DNA of 5,342 nt from Paracoccaceae bacterium (GCA_003564655.1 PXES01000202.1:1-5342); one strand, 5' to 3'. Shown: positions 1 to 4,900, numbered from the stretch's first letter. Numbers and translations: made by a program. Notes: generated by a model not told the origin, from the letters alone.

Positions 1-36
1 GACACCGGACGCAAACTCGAATTTCTGCTGGGTCAT
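1..36 (-). CDS. Possible N-terminus of a leftward gene, truncated by window edge
   Basis: Reading the minus strand from an ATG at 36-34 gives 12 codons without a stop, MTQQKFEFASGV, ending exactly at the window edge. Codon choice (ACC, CAG, TTC, GAG, GCG, GTC) resembles the other genes here. The nearest purine-rich site, GAGGA, lies 13 nt upstream of the ATG, which is farther than usual. I do not recognise the protein and cannot assign a function from 12 residues. If real, it is divergent from nudC and the intervening 286 nt holds both promoters. A plus-strand frame also stays open from 1 to a TAA at 88-90, but its codon use is less typical. Confidence 0.33.
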   Translation of the reverse strand, partial: MTQQKFEFASGV

Positions 37-322
37 GTTGTTCTGCACGTCCTCACAGCACCTTTGCCGCAGAACATGGAACAAGGTTAAGGCAACAATC
101 CGGCATGAAACGGGAAGACTTTTGTTTTAATCATGTCGTCAGGGCTGCGCGCACACCACCCAGACCATTCAATTGTTAATCAAACCTCTACCCCGTCACA
201 ACCTCAGATTGCGGACCGTGCAGAAAAACCCGATCCCTGTTGCCGTATCGCCGGAATCCTGCCATCGCTCCGGCGACCGGCGACAGGGTGCCGCCCAAAG
301 GCAGGAAGGGTGCAAGGGACAG
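37..322. other. Noncoding leader region upstream of nudC
   Basis: About 286 nt without a supported gene. Its left half (about 61-200) is clearly more AT-rich than the surrounding genes and includes TTTAAT at 126-131 and an AT-rich patch near 168-184. I found no convincing -35/-10 pair at standard spacing on either strand. The right half contains the hairpin at 235-288. An open frame continuous with nudC extends upstream to a TTG at 173, but its extra 50 residues do not look like NudC and have atypical composition, so the region is treated as untranslated. Confidence 0.5.
235..288. other. Two-part hairpin in the nudC 5' leader
   Basis: The outer stem pairs 235-245 (CCCTGTTGCCG) with 278-288 (CGGCGACAGGG): 11 bp including one G-U pair. 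A small internal loop (246-248 against 276-277) leads to an inner stem of 249-255 (CGCCGGA) with 269-275 (TCCGGCG), 7 perfect pairs, closing a 13-nt loop. The structure ends 34 nt before the nudC start codon. No T-run follows on the plus strand. Read on the minus strand, the stem is followed after 6 nt by five T residues, so a leftward intrinsic terminator is an alternative reading. Function is unknown. Confidence 0.5.
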
Positions 323-1297
323 ATGCGGGACGACCGGAGCAGTCACGCCGCCTGGCAGGGGGCGGCCTTCGGCGGTCACTGGGACAGCCGCGCCGCGCAG
401 AACCGCGCAGAGGGTGCCTGGATGGCGCGCGCCATGGCCGACCCCACGACGCTGGTGCTGCCGATGTGGCGCGGCAAGCCGCATCTGGCGGGCGGGGCGC
501 TGGCGCTGGTGGCGCCGGGCGACGCCATGCTGGCGCAGGCCGAGCGGCCCTGGCTCTATCTCGGCCAGCATGGCGGCCGCGCGTATTTCGCCGCCGACAT
601 CTCGCGCTGGGAGCCCCCGGCGCTCGACCGCGCGGCGCTGGCGATGTTCACCGACCAAAGCGTGCAGATCCACCCCGCCGCCGCAAGTGGCGCGCAATTC
701 GCCGAGTTGCGCCTGCACATGACGCAACTGCCCCCCGATCAGGCAGCCATGGCCGCCACGGCCCGCGCGGGGTTCAACTGGCACCGCACGCACCGCTTCT
801 GCTCGAGTTGCGGCGCGCCCAGCGATGTGGCGCAGGCCGGGGGGGAACGGCTCTGCCCGGCTTGCGGCGCCCGGCACTTCCCGCGCACCGACCCGGTGGT
901 CATCATGCTGGTCGTGCAGGGCAATTCGGTGCTGCTGGGCCGCTCGAAGGGCTGGCCCGAAGGGATGTATTCCGCCCTTGCAGGCTTTGTCGAACCCGGT
1001 GAGACGCTCGAGGCCGCCGTCGCCCGCGAGGTGTTTGAGGAGACCGGCCTTGACACCCGTTCGGTACGCTACCTCGCCTCGCAGCCCTGGCCGTTTCCCA
1101 ACTCGTTGATGCTGGGCTGCGTGGCCACGGCCACCAGCCGCGCGATCACGCTCGATGACGAGCTGGAGGATGCGCGCTGGTTCACCCGCGAAGAGGTGCT
1201 CGCCGCCTGGTCGGGCACCGACCCGACGATCACGCCCGCGCGGCCCGGCGCGATTGCCCATGCGATGATCGGCGCCTGGCTGGCCGGGCATGTCTGA
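323..1297 (+). CDS. nudC: NADH pyrophosphatase NudC (Nudix hydrolase, decaps NAD-RNA)
   Basis: 324 residues. NudC hydrolyses NAD(H) to NMN(H) and AMP, and in E. coli removes NAD caps from RNA; it acts in the cytoplasm. An N-terminal domain of about 155 residues precedes a zinc ribbon with cysteines at 160, 163, 178 and 181 (CSSCG and CPACG). The Nudix domain follows, with the full Nudix box at 221-243 (GFVEPGE, then REVFEETG). After it, SQPWPFPNS at 253-261 is the hallmark that separates NudC from other Nudix enzymes. The start at 323 is chosen because AAGGGA lies just upstream and the protein then has normal family length; a TTG at 173 in the same frame would add 50 unrelated residues. pgsA begins about 51 nt downstream, so co-transcription is possible. 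All metal-binding and catalytic residues appear intact. Confidence 0.95.
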   Translation: MRDDRSSHAAWQGAAFGGHWDSRAAQNRAEGAWMARAMADPTTLVLPMWRGKPHLAGGALALVAPGDAMLAQAERPWLYLGQHGGRAYFAADISRWEPPALDRAALAMFTDQSVQIHPAAASGAQFAELRLHMTQLPPDQAAMAATARAGFNWHRTHRFCSSCGAPSDVAQAGGERLCPACGARHFPRTDPVVIMLVVQGNSVLLGRSKGWPEGMYSALAGFVEPGETLEAAVAREVFEETGLDTRSVRYLASQPWPFPNSLMLGCVATATSRAITLDDELEDARWFTREEVLAAWSGTDPTITPARPGAIAHAMIGAWLAGHV

Positions 1298-1312
1298 GCC
1301 GCCACGCCGCCC

Positions 1313-1328
1313 CTTGCATTTCGCGCCC
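1313..1328 (+). repeat. 16-nt intergenic word, copy 1 (before pgsA)
   Basis: CTTGCATTTCGCGCCC lies in the 51-nt gap between nudC and pgsA. The identical 16-mer occurs at 4976-4991 before the ArsR-family gene, in the same orientation. It contains a -35-like TTGCAT at 1314-1319. At a 17-18 nt spacing no good -10 is visible here (CAGGAT or AGGATA near 1337-1343), so a promoter role is tentative. Confidence 0.4.
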
Positions 1329-1337
1329 GCCAACCAC

Positions 1338-1341
1338 AGGA
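1338..1341 (+). promoter_or_regulatory. Ribosome binding site favouring the 1349 start of pgsA
   Basis: AGGA sits 7 nt before the ATG at 1349. The alternative ATG at 1388 has only a weak GGA upstream. This site is the main reason for preferring the longer PgsA, against the family pattern. Confidence 0.45.
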
Positions 1342-1348
1342 TAACATC

Positions 1349-2056
1349 ATGCGACCCCCCCTCCACCCCGCCGATGGACCGCGTGCGATGCCCTGGACGC
1401 TCCCCAATATCCTGACAGTGCTGCGGCTGCTGGCCGCGCCGGGTGTGGCGGTGATGTTCCTCTACTTCCACCGGCCCTGGGCGGACTGGTTCGCGCTGGT
1501 GCTGTTCGGCCTGGCGGCGATCACCGATTTCTTCGACGGCTACCTTGCGCGCGCATGGAAGCAGGAAAGCCGCCTGGGCGCGATGCTCGACCCGATTGCC
1601 GACAAGGCGATGGTTGTGATCGCGCTGCTGGTCATCACCGGCTATTCGGGGATGGATCCGTGGCTGATCCTGCCCGCCACCGCGATTCTCTTCCGCGAGG
1701 TGTTCGTGTCCGGGCTGCGCGAATATCTCGGCGACAAGGCGGGGCTCTTGCAGGTCACGAAACTCGCCAAATGGAAGACCACGGCGCAGATGACCGCCAT
1801 TGCCGTGCTGTTTCTGGCGATGGGGCTCGAATATGTGCGCGAGGCTGGGCAGATGCGCAGCAATGCCGAATTGCTCGCCACCCTCAGCGATATCGGCACC
1901 GAAGATGTGAGCGTCGTGGATCTCGCCCTCTATGGCGGCACCGCGGTGTGGCAGTTCGGGCTGGGGCTGATCTGGCTGGCGGCGGTGCTGACGGTGCTGA
2001 CCGGCTGGGACTATTTCCGCAAGGCCCGCCCGCTCCTGCAGGAGGATGTCCGGTGA
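1349..2056 (+). CDS. pgsA: CDP-diacylglycerol--glycerol-3-phosphate 3-phosphatidyltransferase
   Basis: 235 residues, or 222 if translation begins at the ATG at 1388. The enzyme transfers a phosphatidyl group from CDP-diacylglycerol to glycerol-3-phosphate, giving phosphatidylglycerophosphate, the precursor of phosphatidylglycerol and cardiolipin, in the inner membrane. The CDP-alcohol phosphotransferase signature DG-x2-AR-x8-G-x3-D-x3-D is complete (D63, G64, A67, R68, G77, D81, D85). TLPNILT at 17-23, the REVFVSGLRE stretch at 116-125 and TKLAKWKTT at 137-145 are typical of PgsA. Hydrophobic segments lie near 22-41, 46-60, 88-101, 104-115, 147-160 and about 197-219. Known homologues usually start at the equivalent of MPWTLPN (1388), but AGGA before 1349 supports the longer form with 13 extra Pro/Arg-rich residues. 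Its TGA overlaps the moaD start. Confidence 0.95.
   Translation: MRPPLHPADGPRAMPWTLPNILTVLRLLAAPGVAVMFLYFHRPWADWFALVLFGLAAITDFFDGYLARAWKQESRLGAMLDPIADKAMVVIALLVITGYSGMDPWLILPATAILFREVFVSGLREYLGDKAGLLQVTKLAKWKTTAQMTAIAVLFLAMGLEYVREAGQMRSNAELLATLSDIGTEDVSVVDLALYGGTAVWQFGLGLIWLAAVLTVLTGWDYFRKARPLLQEDVR
2040..2045 (+). promoter_or_regulatory. Ribosome binding site inside pgsA for moaD
   Basis: A perfect AGGAGG lies 7 nt before the GTG at 2053, within the last codons of pgsA. It fixes the moaD start as GTG with a GTGA stop-start overlap, indicating translational coupling. Confidence 0.75.
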
Positions 2057-2304
2057 CGCTCGAGATCCTCTATTTCGCCTGGCTGCGTGAACGCATCGGC
2101 GCGGCGCGCGAGACAGTCGAGACCGACGCCCCGACCGTCGCCGCGCTGGTCGAGGAGCTGCGCGCCCGCGACCCGCACCATGCGGCCGCCTTGAGCGATC
2201 TCTCGGCGCTGCGCGTGGCCGTCGATCAGGAGTTGCGCGATTTCGACGCCCCCCTTGCCGGCGCGCGTGAAATCTCCTTCTTCCCGCCCATGACCGGGGG
2301 CTGA
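2053..2304 (+). CDS. moaD: Molybdopterin synthase small subunit (sulfur carrier) MoaD
   Basis: 83 residues with a GTG start, the normal size for this ubiquitin-fold protein. MoaD carries sulfur as a C-terminal thiocarboxylate and donates it, inserted into the active site of MoaE, to turn precursor Z (cPMP) into molybdopterin in the cytoplasm. The sequence begins with the expected beta strand (LEILYFAWLRERIG) and ends in SFFPPMTGG, carrying the essential terminal Gly-Gly that MoeB adenylates. The commonly conserved VNQE-type strand reads AVDQE here, and the usual GDEV before FFPP reads AREI; both are moderate departures from the family. The start overlaps the pgsA stop by 4 nt (GTGA), and moaE follows after 5 nt, fitting co-production of the two subunits. 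Confidence 0.93.
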   Translation: MTLEILYFAWLRERIGAARETVETDAPTVAALVEELRARDPHHAAALSDLSALRVAVDQELRDFDAPLAGAREISFFPPMTGG

Positions 2305-2309
2305 TCGCG

Positions 2310-2750
2310 GTGATTGACATTCGCGTGCAGGCCGAGCCCTTCGATTACGGGCAGGAATGCGCCGACTTCGCGGCGGCGCAGGACGGGGCAGGGGCGGTCG
2401 TCACCTTCTGCGGCATCGTGCGCGGCGACGGCGGTCTCGAGGCGATGGAGATCGAGCATTACCCCGGCATGACCGAACGCGCGCTCACGGCCATCGCGGA
2501 CGAGGCCGCGCGCCGCTGGGCGCTCACTGGCGTGTTGGTGCTGCACCGGCACGGAACCCTGTCGCCGGGCGCGCATATCATGATGGTCGCCACTGCGGCG
2601 CCCCCCCGCGCCAGCGCCTTCTCGGCGGCGGATTTCCTGATGGACTACCTCAAATCCCGCGCGCCCTTCTGGAAAAAGGAACACCGCCCCGAGGGCCCGT
2701 CATGGGTCGCGGCGAAGGCGTCGGACGAGGACGCGCTCACCCGCTGGTAA
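2310..2750 (+). CDS. moaE: Molybdopterin synthase catalytic subunit MoaE
   Basis: 146 residues with a GTG start. MoaE forms a heterotetramer with MoaD and transfers two sulfurs to cyclic pyranopterin monophosphate, making molybdopterin. Recognisable family elements are VTFCGIVR at 31-38 (Phe33, Arg38), LHRHG at 78-82, MDYLKSRAPFWKKE at 111-124 with the active-site lysines K115 and K122, and the closing DALTRW. The segment that reads SAHRSSAF in E. coli aligns without gaps to APPRASAF at 97-104, so the conserved His of the His-Arg pair is Pro99 here while Arg100 is kept. The codon is CCC in a run of seven C. Whether this affects activity is not known; otherwise the protein looks complete. A hairpin terminator follows 23 nt after the stop. 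Confidence 0.94.
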   Translation: MIDIRVQAEPFDYGQECADFAAAQDGAGAVVTFCGIVRGDGGLEAMEIEHYPGMTERALTAIADEAARRWALTGVLVLHRHGTLSPGAHIMMVATAAPPRASAFSAADFLMDYLKSRAPFWKKEHRPEGPSWVAAKASDEDALTRW

Positions 2751-2751
2751 C

Positions 2752-2768
2752 ATTTTCTTGCCGAAAAT
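2752..2768. repeat. Short palindrome of a type common in Rhodobacteraceae spacers
   Basis: ATTTTC (2752-2757) pairs with GAAAAT (2763-2768) around a TTGCC loop, immediately after the moaE stop codon. From memory, strings very like TTTTCTTGCCGAAAATA are frequent after genes in Rhodobacteraceae; I cannot count them here. It lies beside the main terminator hairpin and may be part of a composite terminator. Confidence 0.4.
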
Positions 2769-2773
2769 ACTCA

Positions 2774-2801
2774 AAAGGCCCGGCGTCTCCACCGGGCCTT
2801 T
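2774..2801. terminator. Bidirectional intrinsic terminator between moaE and bioY
   Basis: AAAGGCCCGG (2774-2783) pairs perfectly with CCGGGCCTTT (2792-2801), a 10-bp stem with an 8-nt loop. On the plus strand the 3' arm ends in TTT followed by CGTT. On the minus strand the stem runs into TTTTGAGTATTTT. It lies between the convergent stops of moaE and bioY and so can end both transcripts. Confidence 0.85.
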
Positions 2802-2822
2802 CGTTAGAGGTGAACGGGGCGC

Positions 2823-3398
2823 TTACGACTTGCGCGCCCGCCATGCCGCCCAGGCGCCCGAGACGATCAGCGCCGCGACGGCGGATTTCACGATCCCGCC
2901 CAACTGGAACGGGACTGCGGCGCCCATGATGGCGGCGTTCAGATCCAGCGGCGTGATCATCCAAACCCACAAGACGCCCGGAATGAACAGCAGCAGTGCC
3001 GGGATAAAGGCCGCGAGGAACAGCCGCCCCAGCCCGCGCGCCATCCCGCGCTCGACCAGCCAGCCGGTCAGCCAGGCCATCGCGACAAAGCCCAGCAGGA
3101 ACCCGCCCGTCGGCCCGGCCATATAGGCCACGCCCGCAGCACCCCCGGCAAAGACCGGCATTCCGGCCGCGCCCTGCGCCAGATACGCCAGCAGCGTCAC
3201 CCCCGCCAGCCGCGCGCCATAGGCAAGCCCGATCAGTGAGATCATCAGCGTCTGCAGCGTCATCGGGACCGGATACATCGGCACGCTGATCTGCGCCGAC
3301 ATGCCGACCAGAACCGATCCGAACAGCACCAGCGCGGCCTGCCGCAGCAACGTGTCGTCGCCGCCGAGTGCGCGCATCAGGGGGGTCGAGACTGTCAT
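2823..3398 (-). CDS. bioY: Biotin transporter substrate-binding S component BioY
   Basis: 191 residues, an integral membrane protein with about six hydrophobic segments. BioY binds biotin in the inner membrane as the S component of an energy-coupling factor transporter. Family marks are VPMYPVPMTLQT at 39-50, GMPVFAGG at 79-86 followed by AGPTGGFLLGF at 94-104, and the C-terminal PFQLGGIVK at 163-171. The start is set by AAGGAG (3414-3409 on the minus strand), 10 nt upstream of the ATG. An overlapping ATG at 3405 is in another frame and too close to that site. No bioM or bioN is adjacent: a terminator lies downstream and the promoter upstream, so bioY seems monocistronic. I see no convincing BioR operator (TTATMKATAA) in front of it. 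Confidence 0.93.
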   Translation of the reverse strand: MTVSTPLMRALGGDDTLLRQAALVLFGSVLVGMSAQISVPMYPVPMTLQTLMISLIGLAYGARLAGVTLLAYLAQGAAGMPVFAGGAAGVAYMAGPTGGFLLGFVAMAWLTGWLVERGMARGLGRLFLAAFIPALLLFIPGVLWVWMITPLDLNAAIMGAAVPFQLGGIVKSAVAALIVSGAWAAWRARKS

Positions 3399-3428
3399 CG
3401 CTCATCTACTCCTTGTGAACCTGCCCCC

Positions 3429-3457
3429 GTTATGCCGCGCACCGGGCGCGCGCGCAA
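3429..3457 (-). promoter_or_regulatory. Candidate promoter of bioY
   Basis: On the minus strand, TTGCGC (3457-3452), a 17-nt spacer and CATAAC (3434-3429) form a sigma70-like promoter. Transcription would begin near 3422, leaving a leader of about 24 nt that contains the ribosome binding site. The call rests on spacing and partial matches only. Confidence 0.5.
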
Positions 3458-3472
3458 GCCATGCGCGTGCCC

Positions 3473-3501
3473 TTGCGCTGCCGCGCCGCATCCGCTATGG
3501 C
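3473..3501 (+). promoter_or_regulatory. Candidate promoter of the rpsF-rpsR-rplI operon
   Basis: TTGCGC (3473-3478), a 17-nt spacer and TATGGC (3496-3501) form a plausible alphaproteobacterial housekeeping promoter. Its -35 hexamer is identical to that of the divergent bioY promoter 15 nt away. The predicted start near 3508 gives a leader of about 100 nt before rpsF. Confidence 0.45.
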
Positions 3502-3506
3502 CCGCC

Positions 3507-3563
3507 CATCCTTCCGCAGGCAACGCATCGGTGCAGCTCTCGTAGGCAGGGGCGGAAGGGATG
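3507..3563 (+). promoter_or_regulatory. Stem structure in the rpsF leader, possible S6:S18 control site
   Basis: CATCCTTCCGC (3507-3517) pairs with GCGGAAGGGATG (3552-3563) over 11 bp with one bulged G (3558). The enclosed 34 nt can form a small GCA-TCGG-TGC hairpin (3525-3534). The stem begins about where the predicted transcript starts and ends 43 nt before the rpsF ATG. In many bacteria the S6:S18 complex binds its own leader and represses the operon. That this stem does so is inference from position; I did not verify the conserved motif. Confidence 0.4.
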
Positions 3564-3606
3564 CCCTGTCTTTTGAAATGCACCCGGATAGATGATTGGA
3601 GATCGC

Positions 3607-3966
3607 ATGCCGCTTTACGAGCATGTCATGATCGCGCGTCAGGACCTGTCGAACACCCAGGCCGAGGCGCTGATCGAACATTTTGGCGCTGTCCTCGCCG
3701 ATAATGGCGGAAAACTCGTGGATCACGAGTATTGGGGCGTCAAGACCATGGCCTACAAGATCAACAAGAACCGCAAGGGGCATTACGCCTTCCTGCGCAC
3801 TGATGCCCCCGCGGCAGCCGTGCAGGAGATGGAGCGCCTGATGCGGCTGCATGACGACGTGATGCGCGTGCTGACCGTCAAGGTCGACGCGCATGCCGAG
3901 GGCCCCTCGGTCCAGATGCAGAAACGCGACGAACGCGACCGCGGCGACCGCCGCCGCGCATCCTGA
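3607..3966 (+). CDS. rpsF: 30S ribosomal protein S6
   Basis: 119 residues. S6 binds S18 and the central domain of 16S rRNA in the platform of the small subunit. The sequence opens with MPLYEHVMIARQD, typical of alphaproteobacterial S6. It continues with GVKTMAYKINKNRKGHYAF at 44-62 and the VMRVLTVKVD strand near 85-94, covering the full ferredoxin-like fold. A charged tail from about 95 to 119, rich in Arg and Asp, is common in this lineage. The start at 3607 is chosen because GGAGA lies 4 nt upstream and homologues start with MPLYE; an ATG at 3592 would add five unrelated residues and leave no good binding site. First gene of an operon with rpsR (14 nt gap) and rplI. Confidence 0.96.
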   Translation: MPLYEHVMIARQDLSNTQAEALIEHFGAVLADNGGKLVDHEYWGVKTMAYKINKNRKGHYAFLRTDAPAAAVQEMERLMRLHDDVMRVLTVKVDAHAEGPSVQMQKRDERDRGDRRRAS

Positions 3967-3980
3967 AGGAGATCTGACAC

Positions 3981-4208
3981 ATGGCCGCAAAACCGTTTTT
4001 CCGCCGCCGCAAGGTCTGCCCCTTCTCGGGCGACAATGCCCCCAAGATCGACTACAAGGACACGCGCCTGCTGCAGCGCTACATTTCCGAGCGCGGCAAG
4101 ATCGTGCCCTCGCGCATCACGGCCGTCTCGTCGAAGAAGCAGCGGGAACTGTCCCGCGCGATCAAGCGTGCGCGTTTCCTCGCCCTGCTGCCCTACGCCG
4201 TGAAATAA
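3981..4208 (+). CDS. rpsR: 30S ribosomal protein S18
   Basis: 75 residues, the normal size. S18 forms a heterodimer with S6 and contacts 16S rRNA in the platform. The sequence begins MAAKPFFRRRKVCPFSG and has the conserved core IDYKDTRLLQRYISERGKI at 28-46. It then runs through PSRITAVSSKKQRELSRAIKRARFLALLPY at 48-72 to the C-terminus at 75. A single cysteine lies at position 13. AAGGAG overlaps the rpsF stop codon 9 nt upstream of the ATG, so translation is likely linked to rpsF. rplI follows after 12 nt with its own strong binding site. Confidence 0.97.
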   Translation: MAAKPFFRRRKVCPFSGDNAPKIDYKDTRLLQRYISERGKIVPSRITAVSSKKQRELSRAIKRARFLALLPYAVK

Positions 4209-4220
4209 GGAGAGCGAGAC

Positions 4221-4835
4221 ATGCAAGTGATCCTTCTGGAACGCGTGGCCAAGCTGGGCCAGATGGGCGACGTCGTGAACGTCAAGCCCGGATATGCGCG
4301 CAATTTCCTGCTGCCGCAGGGCAAGGCGCTGCGCGCCTCGGATGACAACATCAAGTCCTTCGAGAACCGCAAGGCCGAGCTTGAGGCGCAGAACCTCGAG
4401 ACCCGCAAGGAGGCCGAGGCCGTCGCCGCGAAACTCGACGGCGCGCGCTATGTCGTCATCCGCCAGGCTTCGGATGCCGGTGCGCTTTATGGCTCGGTCA
4501 GCCCGCGCGATGTGGTCGAACTGCTGGTCGAGGCCGGCATCACCGTCGACAAGCGTCAGGTCATCATCACCACCCCGATCAAGACGCTGGGGCTGCACAC
4601 GGCGCATGTGACCCTGCACCCCGAGGTCGAGGCCGAGGTCGGTCTCAACGTCGCCCGCTCGCCCGAGGAGGCCGAGCTTCAGGCCAGCGGCAAGTCCATC
4701 CAGGACCTCGCCGCCGAGGAGGAAGCCGCCGCCGAGTTCGAGATCGCCGAGCTGTTCGACGATATCGGTGCCGCCGGGCAGGACGACGACGACCCGCGCA
4801 GCCAGGGCGAAAGCCAGGACCCGCGCGACGCGTAA
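4221..4835 (+). CDS. rplI: 50S ribosomal protein L9, with long acidic C-terminal tail
   Basis: 204 residues against 149 in E. coli. L9 binds 23S rRNA through its N-terminal domain and reaches across the large subunit, where it affects frame maintenance. The N-terminal signature runs about residues 13-36 (GQMGDVVNVKPGYARNFLLP, then QGKA). A long charged connecting helix covers about 40-72, and the C-terminal domain ends near GLNVARS at 141-147. The last 58 residues form an extra tail with roughly 19 acidic and 3 basic residues, including AAEEEAAAEFE and QDDDD. Such tails occur in related alphaproteobacteria; their role is unknown. AAGGAG overlapping the rpsR stop lies 8 nt upstream of the ATG. 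Last gene of the operon, followed by a strong hairpin. Confidence 0.96.
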   Translation: MQVILLERVAKLGQMGDVVNVKPGYARNFLLPQGKALRASDDNIKSFENRKAELEAQNLETRKEAEAVAAKLDGARYVVIRQASDAGALYGSVSPRDVVELLVEAGITVDKRQVIITTPIKTLGLHTAHVTLHPEVEAEVGLNVARSPEEAELQASGKSIQDLAAEEEAAAEFEIAELFDDIGAAGQDDDDPRSQGESQDPRDA

Positions 4836-4854
4836 GCCGGGCAGGAATTGCCGT

Positions 4855-4885
4855 CGCCCTGTCCGCCGTACAGGCGGGCAGGGCG
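4855..4885 (+). terminator. Terminator-like hairpin after rplI
   Basis: CGCCCTGTCCGCC (4855-4867) pairs with GGCGGGCAGGGCG (4873-4885) across 13 bp, one of them G-U, with a 5-nt GTACA loop, 19 nt after the rplI stop. The stem is strong and GC-rich, but the following bases are GAATTATG rather than a T-run, so efficient intrinsic termination is uncertain. It may instead stabilise the 3' end or need Rho. Confidence 0.6.
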
Positions 4886-4900
4886 GAATTATGTTCCGCC
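4882..4900 (+). other. Second hairpin overlapping the rplI terminator stem
   Basis: GGCGGAA (4882-4888) pairs perfectly with TTCCGCC (4894-4900) around a TTATG loop. Its first four bases are the last four of the larger hairpin, so the two stems cannot both form completely. Confidence 0.45.

Noticed and set aside
72..82. GAAC-ATG-GAAC as a possible LexA (SOS) box
   Set aside because: The alphaproteobacterial LexA site is GTTC-N7-GTTC; here the spacing is 3, and no DNA repair gene is identifiable next to it.
173..322. Upstream extension of nudC from a TTG at 173
   Set aside because: The added 50 residues do not resemble NudC, the stretch contains the hairpin at 235-288, and the ATG at 323 has an AAGGGA site and gives normal family length.
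188..2320. A 710-codon open frame on the minus strand across nudC, pgsA and moaD
   Set aside because: It is antisense to three clearly identified genes, and its product is a low-complexity Arg/Gly/His-rich sequence typical of the shadow frame of GC-rich coding DNA.
2601..2607. Run of seven C in moaE as a phase-variable tract
   Set aside because: Such runs are expected in DNA this GC-rich, the frame is intact on both sides, and no second short tract or alternative frame supports phase variation.
2737..3405. Alternative minus-strand frame starting at the ATG at 3405, overlapping bioY
   Set aside because: The ribosome binding site is only 3 nt from this ATG, and the product is an Arg/Gly/Ala-rich shadow without BioY motifs, whereas the 3398 frame is a clear BioY.
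3586..3595. GGATAGATGA as a possible BioR operator for bioY
   Set aside because: It matches the TTATMKATAA palindrome only in its core, lies about 190 nt from the bioY start, and is just upstream of the rpsF binding site.
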